The notes under the pieces: generated by a model
Told to the model about the DNA's origin: nothing
The model's database searches: none
What the model saw: the letters and a program-made list of their open reading frames with translations, nothing else
Program-made: the position numbers and the translations under genes
Origin: Welwitschia mirabilis
Taxonomy: Eukaryota; Gnetophyta; Gnetopsida; Welwitschiales
Assembly (NCBI GenBank): GCA_051453625.1
Contig: JBOZIK010000001.1
Coordinates: 86,883,628 to 86,916,672, forward strand
Length of the DNA: 33,045 nt
Direction of reading: 5' to 3'
Shown: in pieces, positions 20,560 to 31,511 of the stretch
Numbering within the stretch: position 1 is the first letter of the stretch
How the letters are laid out: each line of letters opens with the position of its first letter

Positions 20560-21059
20560 AATCAAAGGAATGGGCCAAGGTACAGAGGTACAAGGTACAA
20601 ACCCGTTCGCATTTAATAAACCAGAATAAAAGAAATCTAAATGCGCCTGAGGTTTTTCATAAATAAAACGTGAAATCCAAAGCGCAGGGCCGAATGCGTC
20701 GTGGAACCCGAGAATCTCATCGACTATAACGACAAGGCATCCACGTGGATCCCAAATCCTATAGGAAATTGTAACAACCAATCACGTTCGCACAACAAAT
20801 CTGGAGGAAAGCACTCTGTAAATTGTCTTTTTAGAAGAGGCCTCCGCGCTCCGACAACTCGGAGTGAAGGACCCCCAAGTGGAAGTGCAGATTGTAAGGC
20901 TTTATTTATACCGTTTCCTTGGGATGGAGCTTTTGCCAGATTGGTGGTTCCCGTTTTCTCCTGTCTTAAACCCTTCATTTTCTGATTTTCTTCACCGCTC
21001 TTGACAGGGCTTCCTTTGCCTCGTGTTTTCTTGGCGAATTCGTTTCCTTTCGGCCGAAT
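20560..21059 (+). promoter_or_regulatory. Promoter and 5' UTR of the stearoyl-ACP desaturase gene
   Basis: A TATA box (TATTTATA, 20903-20910) predicts transcription start near 20935-20945 and a 5' UTR of about 120 bases. Upstream are a perfect G-box palindrome CCACGTGG (20741-20748), a CCAAT box (20778-20782) and a 16-base hairpin-forming inverted repeat, CTCCGA-CAAC-TCGGAG (20849-20864). The region is clearly richer in GC and CpG than its surroundings, as expected of an active, less methylated promoter. An ATG at 20924 would open a 26-codon upstream frame (to 21004), but it lies at or before the predicted transcription start. These are sequence predictions only. Confidence 0.6.
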
Positions 21060-23146
21060 ATGGCTTCCGTTCTGACGGTTGAGACGCTGCGGCCCGGTTC
21101 GAAGCCGAGGTTCGCGACTATGCATTCCGTCGCTCGAAGGCCTGGCTCGCTTGCGCCAGTTCGCTTTAGTAAGATTTGTATGACCGCAACGCTTCCTCCG
21201 AAATCAAAGTAAGGATTTTGCGGACTTGAATTCTCGTGTCGTTTCGTTTTTGGTTTGTGATGTCAAGCGATCTTGTGTTTTTATGATCTGTGTTTCCTGA
21301 ATCGATTTCTCATCAAAGCCTTTTGTGTCTGCGTTTTATGTTTCTTAGGGTTTGCTAGGGTTCATTTTCGGTTATTTTTGTTCCCAGAGGTTGGAAACGG
21401 ATTTAATCGAAAGGTTAGGGTTCTAAGTCTCGTTTTGATGTGTCTTTCTTAATATTTGATGCGAACTTGTATTCTTAAAGGATTTAAGAACATGATTTTG
21501 AAATTTTATGCAGTTGATCAATTTTTTAGGGAAATGTCTGAATCAAATTCTTTTGTTTTGCTGTTTCTGGTCTGATTTTTCCGATTGATCGAGTAAATTT
21601 GGTGGTCATCGACATGCGAAATTCCTTTTCTTTGCACCGTGTATTTCTTCTGTATTATTGAATTTTATTTTTCGGATGAACATTTGCTCTTGAGAGTTTA
21701 GTTGGGTGATTTTGAAATTTTAAGGCGGCCTTCGATTTTGATTAAAAAAATGTTTATTCTCTGCTGTGTAGTACTTTTTTCCCTTCTGTTGTCTGAGGTT
21801 CTGTTGTTTGCCCCTTTGTCAGGGATATGTCCATTCATATTCCACCGCGTCAACTTCAGCACCAGGGAACTCATTCGATGCCGCCTGAAAAGATCGAAAT
21901 TTTCACGTCGCTTGACACCTGGGCGCGGGACAACTTGCTGACTTACTTGAAACCGGTGGAAAAGTGTTGGCAGCCACAGGACTTTTTGCCTGACCCCTCG
22001 TCAGAAAGTTTCCACGACGAAGTGAAGGAACTGCGAGAACGAGCCCGTGAACTTCCTGACGATTACTTAGTTGTCCTTGTCGGAGATATGATTACAGAGG
22101 AGGCTTTACCAACATACCAAACGATGCTTAATACCTTGGATGGCGTTAGAGACGAGACTGGCGCCAGTAATACTGCTTGGGCCACTTGGATCCGTATGTG
22201 GACAGCTGAAGAAAACAGGCATGGGGATCTTCTTAGCAGATATCTTTATTTGACTGGCCGTGTGGATATGAGACAGATTGACAAGACTACACAGTATTTG
22301 ATCGGCTCTGGAATGGTATTGATTTCTCTTACCATTAGCTGTCGAACAGTTCACGCTCTTTTTCGGAAGGATACCTAAAAATCTTATGCAGTTTCGCGGG
22401 GCTAACTTTGAGATTATTGTTTTTAAGAGTAAAAATTCAAAAGTTCTTTCTGTTGGAAGATTACAGAGCGCACTTCCTTTCCTGTTTTGTAGAAGAGAGG
22501 ATATTCAAATGGCTTTTCGTTTGTTTTTTAAACCTATTCAGGATATGTGATCTTTTCCTGTTTTTGTGCATTTCTGGTCGTTTAGGATCCTGGAACGGAA
22601 AACAACCCATATCTTGGATTTATATACACAACCTTCCAGGAAAGAGCTACATTCATATCACATGGCAATACTGCTAGGTTTGCCAAGGATTTTGGTGACA
22701 ATAAGCTGGCCCAAGTCTGCGGATCTATAGCGGCAGATGAGAAGCGCCATGAAACTGTGTATGCAAAAATAATTGAGAAATTGTTTGAAATAGATCCGGA
22801 CGGTGCAGTGCTGGCCCTTGAAGATATGATGCGAAAGAAGATTACCATGCCCGCACATTTGATGTACGACGGCCATGATTATAATCTTTTTGATCATTTT
22901 TCAGCTGTTGCTCAGAGACTGGGCGTGTACACAGCCAACGACTACGCTGATATTGTCGAATTTCTAATTGAGAGGTGGAACGTGGAGAAAATCGAAGGCC
23001 TTTCAAGCAAGGGAAAGAAAGCCCAAGATTTTGTATGCAGTCTGCCACAGCGCTTCCGAAGGTTACAGGAGAGAGCTCAGAAGCGGGCTAAGCAAGCAGA
23101 AAAGTGTGCCTTCAGTTGGGTATATGGCAGAGAAGTGCTTCTATAA
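21060..23146 (+). CDS. SAD: Plastid stearoyl-[acyl-carrier-protein] 9-desaturase, three exons
   Basis: Exons 21060-21208, 21823-22315 and 22586-23146 join to 400 codons plus stop; introns are GT-AG (AAA|GTAAGG, TCAG|G, ATG|GTATTG, TTAG|G). Residues 1 to about 40 are rich in Ser, Arg, Thr and Ala with few acids, fitting a chloroplast transit peptide. The mature part starts near residue 52 and carries [28 protein letters not shown], the diiron motifs EENRH (179-183) and DEKRH (265-269). All six iron ligands of the castor enzyme are present by spacing: E142, E180, H183, E233, E266, H269. Substrate-channel residues M151, T154, P216, T218, G225 and F226 match the 18:0 enzyme. In the stroma it would convert 18:0-ACP to 18:1(9)-ACP using O2 and ferredoxin. 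The only oddity is the C-terminal [11 protein letters not shown], where most relatives have an FSWIFDR-type end. Start choice: first ATG giving a transit peptide. Confidence 0.97.
21209..21822 (+). other. Intron 1 of the desaturase gene
   Basis: A 614-base intron with donor GTAAGG and acceptor TTTGTCAG preceded by a T-rich tract. It separates the transit-peptide exon from the catalytic part and interrupts a Lys codon (AA|G). The three-exon structure with a first intron behind the transit peptide is common in plant SAD genes. Confidence 0.93.
22316..22585 (+). other. Intron 2 of the desaturase gene
   Basis: A 270-base intron with donor GTATTG and acceptor GGTCGTTTAG. It lies between codons (phase 0) at ...IGSGM | DPGTENN..., where other plant SAD genes also carry an intron. 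Confidence 0.93.
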
Positions 23147-23430
23147 GAAAAGTACCATATTTACTTTTCTCCGAATTAACAAGTTTTCACTTTTGCTAGA
23201 TAAATCAGTTGTCCCAGGCGTTGTAAACAAGCCTCTTTCTACAGAGGCTAATTGGCCTTTTTTTGTGAAACCAACCTTCTTTCTTTTGGTTTGTTTTTTC
23301 TTTTTCGTTTTTTTAATTAGGTAAACGCATTTGCATAGTCCAGATTTCATGCTTGAACTTTATAGGTGCATGTGAAAAGGTTAGAATGCTATCCTATTTT
23401 CTTTCAATAAACCAGAAAAATCTCCACAGT
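23147..23430 (+). terminator. 3' UTR and polyadenylation signal of the desaturase gene
   Basis: AATAAA at 23406-23411, about 260 bases after the stop codon, is the best polyadenylation signal. The UTR includes T-rich tracts (23270-23320). Where cleavage really occurs cannot be told from sequence. Confidence 0.55.
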
Positions 23431-23751
23431 GTGTATAACGTGAGTGTGCTTGTTTTTGGTTGTTTGCTTTATTATGTGTATCTTATAGGTGTCAGAACGT
23501 TTTGCGACTTCGTGCAAGGTAGTCTTTCTATGAGTTTGCTAAAAATAATAATTATAATAGTGGGTGGGTATTTGTTGATTGAAATCTGCTTGTGCTACTT
23601 CTTGGTTTACCGTGGGAAAGATGGAGACGTATTATGTCCACTTTCCTCCGAAGGTGCAATAGATGTTAATCCATTTGTTTACTTGCCATGCTTGATTGGA
23701 TTGCTTTTATGAATGATGTGTGTCTGAAACGAGATTTCTATATATTGACAA

Positions 23752-24165
23752 GCAGTAGATCTCTATCACAGGGCTGAAATTGCTTATAACTCTGCACATT
23801 GAAAATGCTTGTACAAATGGTTACATGAAAATTGCTTTCAATGCCCTCACACACGATTCTAGAAGTTAATAGATTGCTGATGATCTGCACAACTGCTCAC
23901 ATGAATGAAAGTAGAAAACAGAGGTTCTTGAACTGCTGCAGGTTGACGACAGCTTAAAGCTCTGAACGATTCTTACGGGATTAGACAGTGAAGCTTTACC
24001 AGAGAGCTGAAATTGCTTTACAAACTTGCACACGGAAATTTTGGGATAAATATCTATAATGTGCACATACATTATTCATCTGTATACTTGTAGATTGCCC
24101 TTGGTCTGCACATTGGATCACATAAATGGAACACAAGACACAGGACTTTACAGATATGAAACTTC
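23752..24165. repeat. Diverged tandem duplication, about 220-230 base units
   Basis: The words GCTGAAATTGCTT...ACT(C/T)TGCACA and AGATTGC...GTCTGCACA/GATCTGCACA occur near 23774 and 23873, and again in the same order near 24006 and 24092. Offsets are about 232 and 219 bases. The copies are diverged, with indels between them. Confidence 0.65.
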
Positions 24166-24630
24166 CGTACAAATGTTCGCGGTTAACCGAGAGAGTTCAC
24201 TCTTTTAGTCTTTTTGGCAAGATTTTTGCCGTCTCCGTGGTCAAGCCTTTTCCAAAATCAGAGCTTTTGTCTTTCTTTACTCATTATCATCATAGCATTC
24301 TTCCATCTCCCCGTCAAGCCTTTTCCTGAATACACAAGCTAGTTTTATGAGTTCTTTTCTGTCATTCAACTAAATAACTCCTTTTGATAGTTGTGTTTTT
24401 TAATCTATGTTTTAATCTATGATTAGACATGTCTTAAGTCATCTTAAGCACGATCATCTTAGGCAACTTGATGTTATGCCTTTCTCCAAAGCTCCCTCTA
24501 ATATGAGAATTGTTAAATCTGTGTTCATATTACAACTATTGTATGTTTCCCACTAATCATACATTTTAATATCTGTGTCTTTGTTGCACTTATGGGCATC
24601 CTTCTCGCCTTTGCACTCATACATTACTCT

Positions 24631-24840
24631 TGTTGCTTTTTTGAAGTTCCATGCAGTTCCCACTGTATAGAATTGCAGGTAGTGTAACATTGCTGTTGCT
24701 TTTTTGAAGTTTCACACTCCCCACTATATAGAATTGTAGGCATAGAAATCTTACACAACTTGTTAATGTTCTTGCTCTTGATGCTTGTTTTGAAGTTACA
24801 CACTTGTCACCATATACTACTAGAAGTATGGAATTTTTAG
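24631..24840. repeat. Short tandem repeat, three diverged units
   Basis: TGTTGCTTTTTTGAAGTT begins at 24631 and 24694 (period 63), each followed by cac(t)..cccact.tatagaattg.agg. A third, more diverged unit (GATGCTTGTTTTGAAGTT) begins near 24780. Confidence 0.65.
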
Positions 24841-25669
24841 AGGACTGGTATAACTCTCAAGAGTTCTTTTGTAACAGATATCACTAATTTATGTGTCACC
24901 AGTACCATAGAATACAAAAGGTTTTATAGTCGTTTCCACTTTATATGTAACATGCTAAGTTTTATTTTAATGATAACACACTTTGGTTATGTTTTGATTT
25001 TTTTGGTGGAGAGGTCAATCCCCACTTTTAGATTTGTCTAGGAGGTGGGAAGCGTAACACAACTTTTCGTCTTCCTAATTTTGTCTTTTTGTGCCCATTA
25101 AATTTTAATAAAATGAAACTAAAGGACACTATTTTGAAAGCAAAGGCATGCGGCATTGTTGGTTGGGCACTCCGTTCACTGTATTTAACCATACAAACAT
25201 ACATGCCCATTATTTATGGAATTCCATTGAATTTTGACTTGTCAATTTTTCTTTGTGAGTTTTAAGCTATTTCAAAGATTTGTGTGAATGTGATTTGGAT
25301 TTACAAACCCTGAAATGTTGGTCGAAAAGGGTGATAACCAATTCAAATTGAGAATTACGGTGTGAGAGTTTGGCCAAGAAGGAACATTTAGTCACATGTG
25401 GATGTGATAGACAATAGATTAGCTTTAGAAGAACAAACATGTAATGTAGGACTTTCACGCAACTCCCTTCACAATTATTCAAATTCCATTGGATGCTTTG
25501 TAGTCCTCACATTGTCATACTTGTTCAGAATCAATGTCTTATAAATTTTACTGCTTGTATTCATCATTCGCACTCGACAATAGACATTCTTCCATGCTTC
25601 CATTTTCAATTGTAAACTAGTTGTTGTGCTTTTGTATTCTATTGCTATTCCTCAATTCTCCCCTCCTCG

Positions 25670-26064
25670 ATGGAGGTGAAGTTGGGAATACAGGATCGGA
25701 GGCTAAGTTTAGATGTTGAAATTTTGAGGAATCAAATATTCTTGCTACTTGAAAGCCATTTTCACCTAGGCCTCTATGCCAAGAAGGACTTGGATTCTCA
25801 TATGAGAGGAAGAGTGAGAATGCTCAGCATTGGTGAAGAAGGAATGCAAGGCAAAATAATGGTAGCCAAGACACTCGATGGAGGTGAAGTTGGGAATACA
25901 GGATCGGAGGCTAAGTTTAGATGTTGAAATTTTGAGGAATCAAATATTCTNNNNNNNNNNNNNNNNNNNNNNNNNNNNNNNNNNNNNNNNNNNNNNNNNN
26001 NNNNNNNNNNNNNNNNNNNNNNNNNNNNNNNNNNNNNNNNNNNNNNNNNNTAGCCAAGACACTC
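25670..26064. repeat. Duplicated exon segment beside a 100-N gap (probable assembly artefact)
   Basis: Bases 25670-25745 (after GATGGAGGTGAAG) recur identically at about 25875-25950, right before 100 N (25951-26050). After the gap, TAGCCAAGACACTC (26051-26064) repeats 25862-25875. Removing 25876-26064 restores a continuous patatin reading frame, so the inserted piece looks like a wrong contig end. Confidence 0.8.
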
Positions 26065-26196
26065 ATGAAAGTTGAGGATGCCCTTTAGCAAAAGACTAGT
26101 GAGTGAAACGCAAGAATCATTGACCACTTCAAAGTTGTCATTGGCATGGGCATTGGTGGCATCATTGCTGCTATGCTTTTTGCTGATGATAGCAAC

Positions 26197-26442
26197 AAAT
26201 GCCCCCTCTACCATGTTGAGGACATGTGGTGCATCCTCACCGACAATAATCTCTTGCACATGCTATGCAAGAATTCATATTTGAGATTCTCTTATCATTT
26301 CCAAATGCCCCCTCTACCATGTTGAGGACATGTGGTACATCCTCACCGACAATAATCTCTTGCACATGCTATGCAAGAATTCATATTTGAGAGTCCTTAT
26401 CCTTTCCAAATGCCCCCTCTACGATGTTGGGGACATGGGGTA
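26197..26442. repeat. 105-106 base tandem repeat inside the patatin-like exon
   Basis: AAATGCCCCCTCTACC-type starts occur at 26197, 26303 and 26408 (periods 106 and 105), each followed by atgttg.ggacatg.gg. The third unit runs into the N gap 26443-26599. Units one and two are nearly identical through the CTCTTGCACATGCTATGC part. The translated unit is the HVEDMWCILTDN segment of the patatin domain. Confidence 0.85.
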
Positions 26443-26700
26443 NNNNNNNNNNNNNNNNNNNNNNNNNNNNNNNNNNNNNNNNNNNNNNNNNNNNNNNNNN
26501 NNNNNNNNNNNNNNNNNNNNNNNNNNNNNNNNNNNNNNNNNNNNNNNNNNNNNNNNNNNNNNNNNNNNNNNNNNNNNNNNNNNNNNNNNNNNNNNNNNNT
26601 GAACTGGTTGCTCAAGTCTCTTTTCATAGACATAAATGGAAGAAGCCTTAGGCTGAAGGACATCATGAAGCCACTAATCATTTGTGACAACCTAGCTTAA

Positions 26701-29198
26701 ATTACGCTTACTAGGCACATTTTTTAACTAACTAATACAATTAGTGGAACCCAAGATCAACTTTTACATATGCTTTATTAGCATATTTATATACATTTAA
26801 GAAAAACTGACATCAGAGATTATTTCTTATGAAAAGATTACTTTGGTTTACAACGATAAAGANNNNNNNNNNNNNNNNNNNNNNNNNNNNNNNNNNNNNN
26901 NNNNNNNNNNNNNNNNNNNNNNNNNNNNNNNNNNNNNNNNNNNNNNNNNNNNNNNNNNNNNNNNNNNNNNNNNNNNNNNNNNNNNNNNNNNNNNNNNNNN
27001 NNNNNNNNNNNNNNNNNNNNNNNNNNNNNNNNNNNNNNNNNNNNNNNNNNNNNNNNNNNNNNNNNNNNNNNNNNNNNNNNNNNNNNNNNNNNNNNNNNNN
27101 NNNNNNNNNNNNNNNNNNNNNNNNNNNNNNNNNNNNNNNNNNNNNNNNNNNNNNNNNNNNNNNNNNNNNNNNNNNNNNNNNNNNNNNNNNNNNNNNNNNN
27201 NNNNNNNNNNNNNNNNNNNNNNNNNNNNNNNNNNNNNNNNNNNNNNNNNNNNNNNNNNNNNNNNNNNNNNNNNNNNNNNNNNNNNNNNNNNNNNNNNNNN
27301 NNNNNNNNNNNNNNNNNNNNNNNNNNNNNNNNNNNNNNNNNNNNNNNNNNNNNNNNNNNNNNNNNNNNNNNNNNNNNNNNNNNNNNNNNNNNNNNNNNNN
27401 NNNNNNNNNNNNNNNNNNNNNNNNNNNNNNNNNNNNNNNNNNNNNNNNNNNNNNNNNNNNNNNNNNNNNNNNNNNNNNNNNNNNNNNNNNNNNNNNNNNN
27501 NNNNNNNNNNNNNNNNNNNNNNNNNNNNNNNNNNNNNNNNNNNNNNNNNNNNTTGTTTTAATATAATCATGGGTATAGGTTTACAATAACTCCTAACCAC
27601 TATAATAGAGGGTTTCATCTCATATTAATGATATTTCAACTTGATATTCAGTCACCATCTAGAGGTGACTTAGTTCTCCTTGGGTTCTAAACTAAAGAAA
27701 CATAGTTAAGCTCAACTCCATAGGTTTAGAATTCATCTCAATGTACCATAAAAAAGGTGACAGGTGCTATATGAGGTGGATGTATGCTTATAAGTGATCT
27801 TCGCTTCCTTAAAGCATGTTAAGCATGTTAAGATGGTGCAAGGTGATTCTTTGACACCAAGTGCTCAAGATATTAAGTTAAAGCAAGTACATAGATGGGT
27901 GGGACAGGCAAGTGGTGATTAAATCCACTTCCAAAAGGGTTTATATTAAAAAAATGCAATGAAACTCACCTTGGTAATAAAATCGAAGTATGGGGATGAA
28001 CTTTATTAGAGTTATTTTGATTTAGGTATAATTAGATAAATACACCACACAAATGCATGCATACAATTCTAACTAATATTTAGTTGCTTGTTTACCTACA
28101 AAACCTACATTAACTTCGTTAGATTTATTTTATTACAAATAATCGTATAGAAGAAAAGAAAAACTTACATAATCTTCATTTGGCATAGTACAAAAATTGC
28201 TTGTGAAAATATAATAATAGACTTCAAGACATTATGAATGTGTTTTCTTCATTTTACATAACTATAGCTTACAAACAAATCAAGTTTTCACTCTAGAGTT
28301 CGTTTTGAAAACAACTAAAAATGTTCTGTACGTGAAACTATACTTTGCTTTAAATTCCTTTTTCCAAGTTCAACTAGTAATTTTCTAAGATAATAATATG
28401 ATCAACGAAGAGATAAAAATAAGTACAAGATGCAATGCTTCCTTAAACTTCATGTATTTATAAAATCAATAAAAGGCATAAAAATCAAAAGAATTAATTA
28501 AGTTGATTAGATTGCCAAAATGAAAACCACCATGAATTTTTAAAGATATTTATTAAAATAGTAATAAATAAAGAAGAGAAGGATTGTATATACAAATGAG
28601 AAGTATTAATCATATTATAAAATTAAAGCAACATGAAAGTATACCTTCCTTAAATAATTATCTAGTCAAACTTTAATTATGCTAAATAGAAAATCTGCCT
28701 ACTATTTAAGAATAAGGCCTCAATAAGAAAAACATAATTTATTTTTAATTAAATAAATTTAATAAAAATGATATAAAATCAAATTGACTTAATTATCATA
28801 CACCTTAAACTATTAAATTATTAGCATGATTTTATTTAATAAATTTTTTATAATTAATAAGATAAAATTTGGCCTTTTAATAGACTTTGTGTTTCAAATA
28901 TAATTGTTAATTATTTATAAGGATAAAAATAAATTGTTATTAGATTTTCTTAATCTAGACTTATTATATAACTTCCAAAAATTTACTCTATGAAATTTTA
29001 ATATATATAAATATATTTACTAGGATCATACATTAAGTGTAAAAACTATCTAAATTTTTAGAATTATTATCAAACCACACTACACTAAAAAGGTTATAAA
29101 TTTTAAACTGCTTTAAATTTTTAAGCAATTCAAGATTTTTTGGAAATCTTATTCAATTATCTACAATTTAAAATATCCATTCACTAGAAAAGACTGAG
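26701..29198 (+). other. Left part of the patatin-like pseudogene intron
   Basis: AT-rich DNA with a 690-N gap (26863-27552). No coding sequence is recognised on either strand. The segment lies between the two exon remnants and is therefore intron. The part at 27553-27960 is somewhat richer in GC and could be another repeat, but no family was recognised. Confidence 0.5.
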
Positions 29199-31485
29199 TG
29201 TTATAATCTAAGATTAAATGCTTACTAATTTGTATGTTTATGTTTTGGAGTTAATTTTATAAAATAATTTTTTAAAAATTATTAACTCTTAGAAAATTAC
29301 TATTGTTAAATTTTTATAATTTTTGCTAAATACTGAACCTTAAAAAATCATTAAATTTCAAGCAATAATTAGTGAGTTATGATCTTGCTAACTTATGTTA
29401 GCAATTTCCAAAAAATGAACTTTATCTGAATAACAATATAAAACTTCATTAGTCTGTGAAATATACAAATAAATCTTACTAAATATAAATCTACATTAAT
29501 TAAAAAAATAAATGCATAAGATTAGATAATGATAACAAATTCAATGAGCCTGTGGATTAATATGAAGAACTACTTAGCATTAATGTGATTGAGGATAAGA
29601 TAATCCCTACTTAGCGTTAATGTAATTGAGGATAAGATAATCCACACTAATGAGAGGATTTTAATACATATATGATACATAATGCCACTTTCAAATCAAT
29701 CTATAATGCACAGCAAAACAAGGATACCCAAATGTTATAGTGAATCACTAGTCACTTGGCTAAAATTATTCGTTGGTAGTCCCATCAACTAAGCATATGA
29801 ATAGATCCATTAAATCTCTTCCTCACCTTGGTTTGAGCCCAATGAAAGGGACAATTTTAATAGAATAAATACAATAAAAATCTTATCCAATGGCCTAATG
29901 TAATGCTATATTGTGCCTCATATTTCTTCAAAAAAAGGGATAATGTATGAATACAATAAGTATAGGAAACTTACTTGGAAAAGTAATGATTGGAGGATCC
30001 TACGTGATAGAGATTGTTGAATATTTGATAAAGTTTTAAGCTCCAAGATTCTTAGCTCCAAGATCTAAGCTTCAAGATCTAAGATCCAAGCTCCAAACTC
30101 CATCCTCAAAAGCAAGAGGATGAGGAGAGAAGAGAAAAAAAAGGAAGAGTGAGAAAAGACTTTGGTAGTATGCACTTACCTAAAAGTGAAAAACTAGTTT
30201 TCAAGATAGGAAAGGGTTCTATTTATAGGCAAATAATAGACCAAAATTCCTTGATTTAATTAGTGAAAAACCACACACACCACTTAACCTATGAGGTAAT
30301 ATGATCACATGGAAGTGGATGAGATTGATCACATTAGATTAGATAAGATAGGTCACATTGAAATAAGATAAGATTAGTCAATGACAAGTTGACTGGGCTT
30401 GATTGATAAATAACATTGATGTATGAATGATAAGAAGACATCATATTTCTGATTCATGCATCTAACTAAGGTGAGTAATTTTCTTACTTTAATTAGTAAG
30501 GTTAGTTATATACATCATTCCTTATGCTACTTCCTTCTTAATCTTTCATTGGCTCATAACCATATTTAATCAACTCAAAACATGCATTGACTAGTGTGTA
30601 ATATGCATTGAAAGAATAAATATTTTCCTATGCATTAATTCCAAAATTGTCATTTATCACAATGAGACAAAATTTTTCAATTTCAATAAATAAGAGTATG
30701 AATGTTTTATAACTAAGTACTTTTGCAACTATCAAAAAGGATAAAAAGTCATGGCATAGTAAAATCTATTCATTCTTCTTTCTTGGTTTATGTATAAGAG
30801 TGCATGTACTTACATGCTTATAAATTTCATGATCTATCAAATCCTTCAACACAAAACACAAGAAAGAAAATGTCATAATAGAATGTAGTACACTTTATCA
30901 ACTTCTTTTATCAACTACATTAACTATTTACTTTTACCAATTAATTTCTTTTTTTTTTAAACTTGAATGTAACAAATGAATAAATGAGTAATATAAAGAT
31001 TTAATATGTTGTTTGTCTAAATATTTAATTATTATTTTATACGTTCTTGTATAATTGTCAATTTAATACCATGTAAATTGGATGCCTTTACATAAATAGA
31101 ATTGTGTGATTTTAACATTGGGTAGATTTGTTGATTAAGTTCTTTGTTAATAAAAAATTTATAAAATAATTCTCAAAAACATGGAAAGTATGAAAATCAC
31201 TACAAAAATTAAGATTAATTATTAAAATATCGTATAAGCATTTAGGATTCAAAATTAAGCAGGACACATAGTTTTGACATGAGAAAAAAAATATAAGACA
31301 TCAGTTTTGACATGAGAAAAAAATATGACATCATTAATTATAAAATAATTATTAGTTTCTATAGATCCTCTTAAGTAAAGATAATGTTTCATATTAAAAC
31401 TACAATATCAATAGTGTCATTTAACTAAGAGATTAGTATCTTTAATATTTGAGTAGCTAAAGGTTACAAAATGTGAGATATAACA
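29199..31485. repeat. LTR-like dispersed repeat, copy B, inside the pseudogene intron
   Basis: The element starts TGTTATAATCT and ends GAGATATAACA, forming imperfect inverted ends of the TG...CA type. It is 2287 bases long and shares most of its length with copy A at 1-2422. No coding frame is recognised, so it is probably a solo LTR of an LTR retrotransposon. The five bases on each side (CTGAG and TCATT) do not match, so a target duplication is not visible. It ends only 26 bases before the first base of exon 2 of the patatin-like pseudogene. Confidence 0.6.
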
Positions 31486-31511
31486 TCATTTATTCCTACG
31501 ATCTGTCATAG

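Larger units (their letters stand above)
23431..25669. other. Non-coding DNA downstream of the desaturase
   Basis: No coding region is recognised; short frames at 23353-23712 and 24126-24329 lack domains and are probably chance. The stretch holds two local tandem duplications, listed separately. Composition is less AT-extreme than in the repeat regions, so it may be old single-copy DNA. Confidence 0.5.
25670..26700 (+). pseudogene. Patatin-like phospholipase (group III type), exon 1, broken
   Basis: The frame from ATG 25670 reads SLDVEILRNQIFLLLESHF, then GRVRMLSIGEEGMQGKIMVA, aligning with the start of plant patatin-like proteins, whose 'VRVLSIDGGGxRG' anion-binding loop is here changed to GEEG. 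After the assembly insertion (25876-26050) it continues MKVEDAL-stop-QKTSE-stop-NARIIDHFKVVIGMGIGGII with AAMLFADDSNKCPLYHVEDM. The nucleophile-elbow position reads GMGIG rather than GxSxG; lack of the canonical Ser is characteristic of group III patatin-related phospholipases. A 105-base repeat and a 157-N gap follow. SLRLKDIMKPLIICDNLA (about 26645-26698) matches the 'LTLRDTLKPLLIPCYDLA' box that ends exon 1. Two internal stops make it a pseudogene, and no GT donor remains. A living relative would hydrolyse membrane acyl lipids. Confidence 0.85.

Noticed and set aside
20724-21125. A 133-codon minus-strand frame across the desaturase promoter and exon 1
   Set aside because: It is antisense to the GC-rich first exon and promoter, where stops are rare by composition; no recognised domain.
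25798-26259. A 153-codon minus-strand frame over the patatin-like exon
   Set aside because: It is the antisense shadow of the patatin exon and runs through a 100-N gap.
26829-27618. Long frames on both strands around 27000
   Set aside because: They consist almost entirely of N and carry no information.
29194-31490. A target-site duplication for repeat copy B
   Set aside because: CTGAG on the left and TCATT on the right do not match, so the exact ends or a single insertion cannot be proven.
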